Positions 8,813 through 16,835 of a stretch of 64,000 bases of DNA are shown here, in pieces; positions within the stretch are counted from its first letter, which is position 1; every line of letters begins with the position of its first letter. The DNA is from CALCKU01 sp964654665 (lineage in GTDB: Bacteria > Pseudomonadota > Alphaproteobacteria > Caulobacterales > Maricaulaceae), in contig CAZZKV010000008.1 of the NCBI GenBank assembly GCA_964654665.1, forward strand, positions 1-64,000, given 5' to 3'. The notes beneath the pieces are model-generated. The model saw only the letters and a list, made by a program, of their open reading frames with translations, searched no databases and was not told where the DNA came from. The translations under genes and the position numbers were made by a program.

Positions 8813-9973
8813 GTGCAGAAGCGGGTGCGCATGGGTATGGTCGGTGGAGGCCAACACGCCTTCATCGGGTCAGTTCACCGTATGGCCGCTGCCCTTGATG
8901 GACAAATCGACCTTGTATGCGGTGCCTTTAGCCGTAATTATCACAATACATTCGAAACAGGGCGCTCACTCGGTCTTGATGATACTCGGCTTTATGAAAC
9001 TTACGATATTATGTTCGCCGCAGAAGCCGCCTTGCCCGCGGATAAGCGTATGGAATTTGTCTGTATTGTTACACCAAATCACTTACATGTCCCCATTGCC
9101 ATTGCTGCAGCCAAGGCCGGTTTTCATATAATGAGCGATAAGCCCGCGGCAATGAATTATGCCGAAGCAAGCTTGCTTGAAACTGTCATAAATGAAACAG
9201 GCGTGCATTACGGCCTTACGCATACTTATTTGGGGTATCCAATGGTCTGGCAGGCGCAGCATTTGGCTCAACATCCTGACTTTGGCAAAATTCGCAAAAT
9301 ATATGTTGAATATCCGCAAGGCTGGTTGGCGCAAGAAGCCGAAAACCAAGGCAGCAAACAGGCACAATGGCGCACTAATCCGGATCAAGCAGGATTGGCG
9401 GGGTGTATGGGCGATATCGGCACACATGCGCATAGTCTTACTGAATTTATTACCCGCTCCCCCTTGGTAACCGTAAAAGCCAATCTTCGATCTCATATTG
9501 ATAGCCGTATCTTGGATGACGATGGAGAAGTCGCCTTTCGCCTTGAGAATGGCGCAACAGGTATTTTAATAGCCAGTCAAATTTGTACGGGCGAAGAGAA
9601 CAGTCTGAAAATTCGTATATACGGGGAATACCGAAGCCTTGAATGGCATCAAATGCAACCTAACACCCTGATTGAACATCGCTATGATGGCCCAAGCCTT
9701 ATCCACCGAGCCGGCACGGATAAGTCCCTATGCCTGCCAGCAAAAATACGGTGCCGTCTCCCCGCGGGACATCCTGAAGGATATATCGAAGCCTTTGCCA
9801 ATCTTTACCGCGGGTTTGCCGATAAACTTCGCGGAGACAATACAATCCTCGCACAAGGCATTCCCTCTATTGAAGAAGCCTTAAGCGGCATGGCTTTCTT
9901 AGAGGCTATTGTCTCAAGTCATGCGCAGGATGGTGCTGCTGTGAAAATTGAAAACGGGAAGGTTTCAGCATGA
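8813..9973 (+). CDS. Gfo/Idh/MocA family NAD(P)-dependent oxidoreductase
   Basis: 386 residues starting at GTG 8813, preceded by AAGGAA. The N-terminal Rossmann motif is VGGGQHAFIG. CIVTPNHLHVPIAIAAAKAGFHIMSDKP holds the family TPN and (E/D)KP elements, whose lysine is catalytic. GDIGTHAHSL carries the catalytic-domain histidine. There is no signal peptide, so it should act in the cytoplasm. Family members oxidise or reduce sugar hydroxyls, often at C3, and in glycoside pathways supply or reduce 3-keto-sugars. Its stop overlaps the next ATG by four bases. Given the periplasmic GMC dehydrogenase downstream, a role in re-reducing or further converting an imported keto-sugar is likely but inferred. 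Confidence 0.88.
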   Translation: MQKRVRMGMVGGGQHAFIGSVHRMAAALDGQIDLVCGAFSRNYHNTFETGRSLGLDDTRLYETYDIMFAAEAALPADKRMEFVCIVTPNHLHVPIAIAAAKAGFHIMSDKPAAMNYAEASLLETVINETGVHYGLTHTYLGYPMVWQAQHLAQHPDFGKIRKIYVEYPQGWLAQEAENQGSKQAQWRTNPDQAGLAGCMGDIGTHAHSLTEFITRSPLVTVKANLRSHIDSRILDDDGEVAFRLENGATGILIASQICTGEENSLKIRIYGEYRSLEWHQMQPNTLIEHRYDGPSLIHRAGTDKSLCLPAKIRCRLPAGHPEGYIEAFANLYRGFADKLRGDNTILAQGIPSIEEALSGMAFLEAIVSSHAQDGAAVKIENGKVSA

Positions 9974-11028
9974 AAGAAATCAAAGGCCCGGGGATTTTCC
10001 TAGCGCAATTCATGGGCGACACAGCCCCTTTTAACTCGCTTGATACTATTCTCGAATGGGCTGCTGGGCTGGGGTATAAAGGCGTACAAATCCCCAGTAA
10101 CGACCCCCGCTGTATAGATTTAAACCTTGCCGCGGAAAGCCAAACCTATTGTGACGACCTTATCGGGCGTTGCGCCGAACACGGTATTACCATCACGGAA
10201 CTGTCCACGCATTTACAAGGCCAACTGGTCGCCGTTCATCCGGCCTATGACACGCTTTTTGATGCTTTTGCGCCGGATCATCTACACGGAAAGCCCGAGG
10301 ACCGTCAGGCATGGGCTGTTGATCAAATGGAAAAAGCGGCCATTGCGTCACGGCGATTAGGCCTGACGTCCTGTGCAACCTTTTCCGGGGCTTTAATGTG
10401 GCATCTGGTTTATCCATGGCCACAACGCCCTGCAGGCCTTGTTGAAGACGGCTTTAAAGCTTTGGCCGATTTATGGCGACCTATTCTCAATGTGTTTGAT
10501 GAAAATAATGTCGATGCCTGTTATGAAATTCATCCGGGTGAAGACCTTCATGACGGCGCTAGTTTTGAACGCTTTATTGAAGCTTTACAGGGTCATAAAC
10601 GTGCCAATATTTTATATGACCCCAGCCACTTTATGTTGCAACAATTAGATTACCTTGGATTTATTGACCGATATCATGAGCGTATAAAAGCCTTTCACGT
10701 CAAAGATGCCGAGTTTCGGCCTAATGCCAGAACAGGCGTTTATGGCGGCTATGAAAATTGGGCTGACCGTGCCGGACGGTTTCGTTCTCTTGGCGATGGA
10801 ATGATCGATTTTCGACAAATTTTCAGCAAGCTGACACATTACGGGTTTGACGGATGGGCAGTTCTGGAATGGGAATGTTGTTTTAAACACCCCCAGCAAG
10901 GCGCCGCTGAAGGAGCTCCTTTTATTATGGATCATATTATCAAGCCCGCTGACTATGCCTTTGACGATTTCGCAGGCGGGGAATCCCATAGAGGTAAAAA
11001 TCAGCAAGTTTTGGGATTGGATCGATAA
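9970..11028 (+). CDS. Sugar phosphate isomerase/epimerase-type TIM barrel, cytoplasmic
   Basis: 352 residues of the xylose-isomerase-like (AP endonuclease 2) TIM-barrel family. Candidate metal ligands are visible in order: Glu in CYEIHPGED, Asp in NILYDPSHFML, His/Asp in IKAFHVKDAEF and Glu in WAVLEWEC. No signal peptide is present. The family includes isomerases, epimerases, dehydratases and the 3-keto-glycoside lyases/deglycosidases that act after C3 oxidation. It overlaps the Gfo/Idh gene by ATGA and so is probably co-translated with it. The two together resemble the cytoplasmic half of a 3-keto-sugar pathway; the exact reaction cannot be told from sequence. Confidence 0.86.
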   Translation: MKEIKGPGIFLAQFMGDTAPFNSLDTILEWAAGLGYKGVQIPSNDPRCIDLNLAAESQTYCDDLIGRCAEHGITITELSTHLQGQLVAVHPAYDTLFDAFAPDHLHGKPEDRQAWAVDQMEKAAIASRRLGLTSCATFSGALMWHLVYPWPQRPAGLVEDGFKALADLWRPILNVFDENNVDACYEIHPGEDLHDGASFERFIEALQGHKRANILYDPSHFMLQQLDYLGFIDRYHERIKAFHVKDAEFRPNARTGVYGGYENWADRAGRFRSLGDGMIDFRQIFSKLTHYGFDGWAVLEWECCFKHPQQGAAEGAPFIMDHIIKPADYAFDDFAGGESHRGKNQQVLGLDR

Positions 11029-11077
11029 TTACAACCAACAACAGACGCATCAACAACAAAAGCGCGAAGAGGCACTT

Positions 11078-12382
11078 ATGGAAACTGTAACATATAACCG
11101 CAAACGATTGTTTTGGATCGGGGTTTTAGCTTTATTCACAGCAGCTATGTTATTTGGCCTGCGAGCCGGGTTATTGGGTAACATGCGAGATGATATTTAT
11201 GGAAGTTTGCCGAATGCGGGCGAATTAATCGGTGGGGCTTTTGGGGCGGCTTTTTTAGGCAATGCTTTCACCTTGTTCACCGCTAGCCCGCTGCTCGATA
11301 AAATTGGCATTGGGAATGTTTTGCGCGGCGCAGCAATTTGTTTTGTTTTAGGCGTATTACTAGCCGTCATCGCCCCTTTGCTTGGCTCAGCCTCTCTCTC
11401 TCGCAATTTGTTTTGGCTGGGTATGCTCTTCCAAGGCATTGGGTGGGGTGCGCAAGAAGCCGCGATTAATCCGATGACAACAGCGCTCTATCCCGAAGAT
11501 AAAACTCACCGTCTTAACGTGCTTCATGCGTGGTGGCCTGCCGGTATTGTTGTAGGCGGGCTTATTGGATTTGGTGTGAGCCAATTTGGTTTAGCCTGGA
11601 AACTCGCCATGGCCTCGGCCCTTATTCCCGCTATTGGTATTATCATCTTGGCAATGGGAATTAAATTCCCGCCCACAGAACGCGAGGCCGACGGGATTTC
11701 TTTTAAAGATATGATGTTTGAAATTTTCCGTGCTCCCGGCTTTCTGCTTTGGTTTGGAGCTATGTTCCTAACAGCCTCCGTTGAACTGGCCCCGGGTCAA
11801 TGGGTGAATGCCGCGCTTTCGGCCAAAGTCGGGTTTAATGCTGTACTTTTATTAGTTTATGTCTCTGGCCTCATGTTTGTCATGCGCCATTTTGCAGGCC
11901 CGTTAGCCGCCCGCCTATCCAATCCCGGCCTATTATGGACCTCTAGCCTGTTCGCGATGATCGGCCTTTATATGATGGCGAATGCAAACCATCCGGCGAT
12001 CATTCTTTTTGCTGCAACAATATGGGGTATAGGTGTCTGTTTCATGTGGCCAACAATGATGGCTTCAGTCGCTGAACGATACCCTCGCGGCGGATCGTGG
12101 TTTATCGGGTTGATTGGTTCTGCGGGCATTCTGGCGATCTATTTTGTACTGCCTGTATTGGGCCGCATGTATGATCAGGCCATGGCAGAAGCCGCTGGCG
12201 GAGCTTCTGCTTTGAGTGCCCTGCGCGAACTTGCCACCCCTGAATCGGTGGCCCGCCTGTCTGAACTTGAAGAACAAGCCGCGCCGCAAGCTTTCGAATT
12301 TGTCGCTAGTTTTCCCATCATATTGCTCGTTTTATTTGGGGCTATCTGGCTCAATGACAAACGTAAAAAACAAAAATCATAG
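11078..12382 (+). CDS. MFS sugar transporter
   Basis: I place the start at ATG 11078 (SD-like GAAGAGG upstream), giving 434 residues; the frame is open further upstream but that part overlaps the TIM-barrel gene and is hydrophilic. About 12 membrane segments are evident, beginning with RLFWIGVLALFTAAMLFGL. The sequence is like FGGY-type sugar or oligosaccharide MFS members. It ends in a charged C-terminal tail (LNDKRKKQKS). Its place between cytoplasmic and exported enzymes suggests it carries the product of periplasmic processing across the inner membrane. Confidence 0.85.
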   Translation: METVTYNRKRLFWIGVLALFTAAMLFGLRAGLLGNMRDDIYGSLPNAGELIGGAFGAAFLGNAFTLFTASPLLDKIGIGNVLRGAAICFVLGVLLAVIAPLLGSASLSRNLFWLGMLFQGIGWGAQEAAINPMTTALYPEDKTHRLNVLHAWWPAGIVVGGLIGFGVSQFGLAWKLAMASALIPAIGIIILAMGIKFPPTEREADGISFKDMMFEIFRAPGFLLWFGAMFLTASVELAPGQWVNAALSAKVGFNAVLLLVYVSGLMFVMRHFAGPLAARLSNPGLLWTSSLFAMIGLYMMANANHPAIILFAATIWGIGVCFMWPTMMASVAERYPRGGSWFIGLIGSAGILAIYFVLPVLGRMYDQAMAEAAGGASALSALRELATPESVARLSELEEQAAPQAFEFVASFPIILLVLFGAIWLNDKRKKQKS

Positions 12383-12392
12383 GGGCGTATTT

Positions 12393-12959
12393 ATGACAAT
12401 GCCAAATGCAATTTTGATTGATCGACGCAAAGCCCTTTCAGGGATGCTGTCTGTATCAGGTTCGATCCTAGCCCTCCCTTTGATGTCCTCTATGGCCGGA
12501 TGCACATCGAACACGCCCGAAACTGTTACGGATTACATACCGCTGTTAGATACGCTCAGCGATCTTGTTATTCCGCAAACAGATACCCCCGGAGCCCGGG
12601 CGGCAGGGGTCGCAAACTATATCGACGCTGTTATTACCGATATGTTCACTGTAGAGCAAAAAATTACCTTTGAATCCGGACTTCAACGGTTTGATGCCCT
12701 TGCATCTAAAGAAGGGGCCACAGATTTTATCAGTGCAAATAAAACCATACAGATGAAAATCCTCAATACGCTTGAGAGCGCCAAAGCATCTAACCCAACA
12801 CGACAGGTTTGGCGGCAAATCCGCGATATGAGTATTTTTGGCTATTACACATCTGAACTGGCGACCAAAGAACTCGCATATGAAGAAATTCCGGGACGTT
12901 ATAATGGTTGTGTACCTTTTGAAGACGTTGGACGCGCTTGGCTTGATCGCGGCGTTTAG
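12393..12959 (+). CDS. Gluconate 2-dehydrogenase subunit 3 family protein (FAD-GDH small/gamma subunit), Tat lipoprotein
   Basis: The ATG at 12393 has an AGGGG site overlapping the MFS stop, giving 188 residues. The N-terminus carries RRKALSG (twin arginine at 11-12), a hydrophobic stretch, and a lipobox-like SMAGC with Cys37. The mature part (YIPLLDTLSDLVIPQTDTPGARAAGVANYIDAVI) matches the small-subunit family. In Burkholderia-type FAD glucose dehydrogenase this subunit is needed for folding and Tat export of the catalytic subunit. It precedes the GMC gene by 23 bp, the usual gamma-alpha order. No cytochrome c (beta) subunit gene follows, so the electron acceptor is not evident. Confidence 0.85.
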   Translation: MTMPNAILIDRRKALSGMLSVSGSILALPLMSSMAGCTSNTPETVTDYIPLLDTLSDLVIPQTDTPGARAAGVANYIDAVITDMFTVEQKITFESGLQRFDALASKEGATDFISANKTIQMKILNTLESAKASNPTRQVWRQIRDMSIFGYYTSELATKELAYEEIPGRYNGCVPFEDVGRAWLDRGV

Positions 12960-12982
12960 GATTCGAAAAGGTAAATATTATT

Positions 12983-14689
12983 ATGTCTACAGATACAAAA
13001 TTTGATGTCATCGTTGTCGGATCCGGCATGTCAGGTGGATGGGCCGCGAAAGAATTTTCGGAAAAAGGCCTGAAAACGCTCGTCTTGGAACGCGGAAAAA
13101 AGACAGAACCCGGCACGGATTATATCGGTGAAAACATGAATCCGTGGGATATGAAATTTCGGGATCAAGTCAATCCCAAACGCGCAAATGCTGAATATCC
13201 GGTACAAGAAACCTGTTATGCCTTTCGGGAGTCCACACGGAACTTCTTTATCAACGACAAGGAAAACCCTTATTCTGTTGAAAAAGGGAAGCCCTTTTCT
13301 TGGATACGGGGTGATCAAGTCGGGGGTAAATCTCTCATGTGGGCGCGCCAGAGCTATCGCTGGAGCGATTTGGACTTTGAAGCTAATAAAAAAGACGGCC
13401 ACGGCACGGACTGGCCCATCCGTTATAAGGATGTAAAACCCTGGTATGATTACGTCGAAAAATTTGCCGGCATTAGCGGGTCAGCAGAAAATTTACCTCA
13501 ACTCCCTGATAGTATTTTCCAACCCCCAATGGATATGACCTGTGTTGAGAAAGCGGCTAAAGAAAAGCTCGAAGCGGCTTATAATGATCGCAAACTGATT
13601 ATCGGACGTGTGGCGCATTTAACACAGCCAACACAAGAACAAATTGAACTGGGCCGGGCCCCGTGCCAATTCCGGAATCAATGCGAACGTGGTTGTTCTT
13701 ATGGCGCTTACTTCTCTAGCGTATCCGCAACATTGCCAGCAGCCCAAAACGCTGGAAACATGACACTGATCACCGACACGATTGTTGAAAAAATCATCTA
13801 TGATCCTAAAACCGGCAAAGCGGCGGGCGTGCAGACCGTCAACCGCAAAACGCGGCAACGCACCACTTATAATGCTCGCGTGATATTTCTATGTGCCTCA
13901 ACTATTGCAACAAACCAGATTTTACTCAACTCAACATCGGAAACATTCCAAAATGGGTTTGCAAATAATAGCGGTACATTAGGCAAATATTTGATGGATC
14001 ATCATCACAGGGTCGGCGCAAATGGAAAGTTTCCGGGGTTTGAAGATCACTATTTTGCCGGACGTCGCCCAAATGGTATCTATATTCCGCGGTTTGAAAA
14101 TTTAAAGAACGAAACAGATAAAGCCTATACCCGTGGTTTTGCGTATCAAGGCGGCAGCAACCGTGCCTCTTGGACACGCGCCCTATATCAAGACGGCTTT
14201 GGCGAAGCTCTAAAAACCGAACTTCGCAAGCCCGATGGCTGGACATTCCGATTACAAGGTTTTGGCGAAACACTGCCGCGCGCCAGCAATCAAATCCGCC
14301 TGCATCCAACAAAAACCGATGCCTTTGGTATTCCGCAAGTCCATATAGATATGCAATGGTCAGACAATGAGCGTAAAATGCGCATCGACATGAAACAAAA
14401 TGCTGTCGATATGCTGACTGCTATAGGGTGCACTGAGGTTGAAAGTTTCGAAACAGAGGCCATTCCCGGGCATTGTATTCATGAAATGGGCGGCGCGCGT
14501 ATGGGACGGGACCCGAAGACATCGGTTCTTAACGCTTATAATCAATGCCATGATGTCGCGAATGTTTTTGTTACCGATGGCGCCGCATTTGCGTCTGTAG
14601 CGTGTCAAAACCCATCCTTGACATTCATGGCCTTAACCGCGCGCGCAGCCGATTATGCCGCCCAACAGATGAAAGACGGCACACTTTAA
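12983..14689 (+). CDS. GMC-family FAD dehydrogenase with Fe-S-type cysteine motif (glycoside/glucose dehydrogenase alpha-like)
   Basis: 568 residues. FAD-binding VVGSGMSGGWAAKEF lies at 11-25. CQFRNQCERGC gives C228-x5-C234-x3-C238, the spacing of the [3Fe-4S] ligands of Burkholderia FAD-GDH alpha subunit. The C-terminal HEMGGARMG (His500) and CQNPSLT (Asn543) carry the GMC catalytic His/Asn pair. No signal peptide of its own is seen, consistent with piggy-back Tat export through the small subunit just upstream. Close relatives include glucoside 3-dehydrogenases, which oxidise C3 of glycosides in the periplasm and pass electrons to a cytochrome or quinone. Substrate specificity is inferred only from context. 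Confidence 0.9.
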   Translation: MSTDTKFDVIVVGSGMSGGWAAKEFSEKGLKTLVLERGKKTEPGTDYIGENMNPWDMKFRDQVNPKRANAEYPVQETCYAFRESTRNFFINDKENPYSVEKGKPFSWIRGDQVGGKSLMWARQSYRWSDLDFEANKKDGHGTDWPIRYKDVKPWYDYVEKFAGISGSAENLPQLPDSIFQPPMDMTCVEKAAKEKLEAAYNDRKLIIGRVAHLTQPTQEQIELGRAPCQFRNQCERGCSYGAYFSSVSATLPAAQNAGNMTLITDTIVEKIIYDPKTGKAAGVQTVNRKTRQRTTYNARVIFLCASTIATNQILLNSTSETFQNGFANNSGTLGKYLMDHHHRVGANGKFPGFEDHYFAGRRPNGIYIPRFENLKNETDKAYTRGFAYQGGSNRASWTRALYQDGFGEALKTELRKPDGWTFRLQGFGETLPRASNQIRLHPTKTDAFGIPQVHIDMQWSDNERKMRIDMKQNAVDMLTAIGCTEVESFETEAIPGHCIHEMGGARMGRDPKTSVLNAYNQCHDVANVFVTDGAAFASVACQNPSLTFMALTARAADYAAQQMKDGTL

Positions 14690-14702
14690 GCTGGAGGTTT
14701 AT

Positions 14703-15542
14703 ATGAACCGTAGAGATTTACTAAAGCGCGGAACTGCAGCCGGAACTCTGGCTGCAATTGCGGCATGCACACCAAAGACACATTCAACGGCAACCTCTGG
14801 TCAACCTTATATAGGTGCATTGGGTGTTCAACTCTATACACTTAGAAGCCTGTTTGAAACCGAAGCTTATTCTACTCTAAAATCATTATCTGATATTGGC
14901 TTTAAGGATCTGGAATTTGCGGGATATTATAATCATAACCCTAAAGAAATACGCCGCTATATGGATGATCTTGGCCTGACAAGCCATTCTAGCCATGTGC
15001 AGCTTGCAGATGTCCGTGACAATTTTGATACACTTTTGGAAATAGCAAATTTCATGGGGCAAACACATCTTGTTATACCGTGGCTCGCTCCCGAAGAACG
15101 CACCATTGATGGGTATAAAGCGATTGCTGCTCTGTTGAATGAACGCGGCGCCGCGGCAGAAAAGGCAGGCATTCGTATGGCCTACCACAACCATGATTTT
15201 GAATTTGATACTTTGGATGGAATTGTCCCTTATGATATTTTATTATCAGAAACAGAGGCAAAATATGTCGATATGGAAATTGACTTTTTCTGGACACATA
15301 AAGCTAATATAAACCCCCTAGATCTTTTCAAAGCACATCCGGGACGTTTCTTTGGTTGCCATATAAAAGACCAATCACCAAAAGGAACAATGGTCAGTGT
15401 CGGTCAGGGTATAATTGATTTTGATGATATTTTTCGCCACACACAGCTTGCGGGTTTAAAACGGTTTTATGTCGAGCATGATAACCCTGACAATCCCTTG
15501 CGTTCTGTTGCCCAGAGTTTCAAATATTTATCCGCATTATAA
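14703..15542 (+). CDS. Tat-exported lipoprotein TIM barrel (sugar phosphate isomerase/epimerase family, possible 3-keto-glycoside lyase)
   Basis: 279 residues with SD GGAGG. The N-terminus has RRDLLKRG (twin-arginine motif at 3-4), a hydrophobic core and the lipobox AIAAC with Cys22, so it is predicted to be membrane-anchored on the periplasmic side. The barrel shows candidate metal ligands in YHNHDFEF, DMEIDFFW, GCHIKDQ and FYVEHDNP. Exported proteins of this family next to glycoside 3-oxidases have been described as 3-keto-glycoside lyases. Its position 13 bp after the GMC gene supports consecutive action, oxidation then cleavage, in the periplasm. Confidence 0.85.
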   Translation: MNRRDLLKRGTAAGTLAAIAACTPKTHSTATSGQPYIGALGVQLYTLRSLFETEAYSTLKSLSDIGFKDLEFAGYYNHNPKEIRRYMDDLGLTSHSSHVQLADVRDNFDTLLEIANFMGQTHLVIPWLAPEERTIDGYKAIAALLNERGAAAEKAGIRMAYHNHDFEFDTLDGIVPYDILLSETEAKYVDMEIDFFWTHKANINPLDLFKAHPGRFFGCHIKDQSPKGTMVSVGQGIIDFDDIFRHTQLAGLKRFYVEHDNPDNPLRSVAQSFKYLSAL

Positions 15543-15636
15543 TTTATGAATATTATGCATTCCCGGTCTTTAAAAACAGTCCTATAACAGAGCCAAAGCA
15601 ATCATGCGCTTTTAACATAGAATAAGACTTTGTATA

Positions 15637-16668
15637 ATGTCATATACCTTTCACCCCGCTCCAATAGCTGAATTAAAAAGCGTAAGTCCGGAGCAATTTG
15701 CAACCGAAATTCGTGACAAAGCCAAACCCGTTGTTCTGCGTGGGGCTGTCAATCATTGGCCTGCTGTTAGCTATAAGACCGCCGAAGAATTATTTAGCTA
15801 CCTATCTTCATTGGATACGCAAAAGCTACAACCGACCTATATCGGCACTCAAGGTGTAAAGGGCGCCTTTCATTATAGCCAAAATTTAAAAGGGCAAAAT
15901 TATCAACAAATTCCCGAAACATTAACGGCTGCTCTAAACCGGTTATTACGTAACCCCTCTCCCGATGGAACTTACGCGCAATCCTTACCGATTGTCGATC
16001 ATATACCCGGCTTTATCGCAGATCACACATTTGATATCGTCCCCCAAGGCACACAACCCCGAGCGTGGATAGGGACACAAACAACAGTGCAAACCCATTT
16101 TGACGCGAATGAAAATATCGCCTGTGTTGTTCTGGGTGAAAGGGACGTCACCCTATTTCCGCCAGAACAGCTCGCAGGGCTTTATCCCGGCCCTCTAGAG
16201 GTTGCTCCCGGCGGAGTGATGGTCAGCTTAACATCTCTGGACAACCCTGATTTTAAAACGCATCCAAGGTTTGAACATACGTTGAAAACAGCTCAGCGAA
16301 CAAGATTAACACCCGGCGATGCCCTTTATATCCCTTATGGATGGTGGCATCATATAAAAGCCTTATCTCCGCTAAATATGCTTGTAAATTACTGGTGGAC
16401 CGATAGCAAAGCGATGCTGCAAAATCCTTATGCGGCATTGTTTCATGCAATGATGTGTTTTCATCATTTACGGCCCGAACAGGCTAAGACATGGCAAAAT
16501 ATGTTCGCCCATTTTGTTTTTCAAGAAAATGGCAGCCCTATGGATCATGTCCCTGAGACTGCAAGAGGAATCTTGGGTGGTGTTCGTCCTGAAGACCGGA
16601 AACGGGCTATTATTACGATGATGAAAACACTCGGGGCTCACATAGGGCAACCGCCCTCTTCGTCATAA
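15637..16668 (+). CDS. Cupin-like/JmjC-type Fe(II) oxygenase-like protein
   Basis: 343 residues of the cupin_8/JmjC type. The N-terminal PVVLRGAVNHWPAV is the family hallmark. THFDANENI provides H154 and D156, and GDALYIPYGWWHH provides the distal histidine (H238 or H239), a complete Fe(II) triad. Relatives often sit in TonB-receptor/halogenase-like clusters. The substrate, perhaps a protein residue or the imported compound, is unknown. It lies 94 bp after the lipoprotein gene with no clear terminator between, so it probably ends the operon; a hairpin follows. Confidence 0.82.
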   Translation: MSYTFHPAPIAELKSVSPEQFATEIRDKAKPVVLRGAVNHWPAVSYKTAEELFSYLSSLDTQKLQPTYIGTQGVKGAFHYSQNLKGQNYQQIPETLTAALNRLLRNPSPDGTYAQSLPIVDHIPGFIADHTFDIVPQGTQPRAWIGTQTTVQTHFDANENIACVVLGERDVTLFPPEQLAGLYPGPLEVAPGGVMVSLTSLDNPDFKTHPRFEHTLKTAQRTRLTPGDALYIPYGWWHHIKALSPLNMLVNYWWTDSKAMLQNPYAALFHAMMCFHHLRPEQAKTWQNMFAHFVFQENGSPMDHVPETARGILGGVRPEDRKRAIITMMKTLGAHIGQPPSSS

Positions 16669-16752
16669 AATTGAGATAATTTATTGGCCATTGCATTATT
16701 CCAAGGGTTCGATTCCAATGGCTCATATGGATTACGGTACACGTAACGAAAA

Positions 16753-16776
16753 TGGCCAGCGCATAAGCACTGGCCA
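16753..16776. terminator. Possible bidirectional terminator hairpin
   Basis: TGGCCAG (16753-16759) and CTGGCCA (16770-16776) form a 7-bp perfect stem with a 10-base loop. It is followed by CATTTT on the plus strand and by TTTTC on the minus strand. It lies between the convergent cupin-like and autotransporter genes, so it could end both transcripts. The T-runs are short. Confidence 0.5.
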
Positions 16777-16835
16777 CATTTTCATCCGAATGTGTTGGGG
16801 GTAAGCAACAGGAGGCTGTTACTTAATATCGGCTT

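Noticed and set aside
10847..11077. Upstream extension of the MFS gene
   Set aside because: In frame but it overlaps the TIM-barrel gene, is hydrophilic and unlike MFS N-termini; ATG 11078 has a proper site before the first helix.
16700..16720. GGGTTCGATTCC resembling a tRNA T-arm
   Set aside because: The flanking stem does not pair, and no D-arm, anticodon arm or acceptor stem is found around it.
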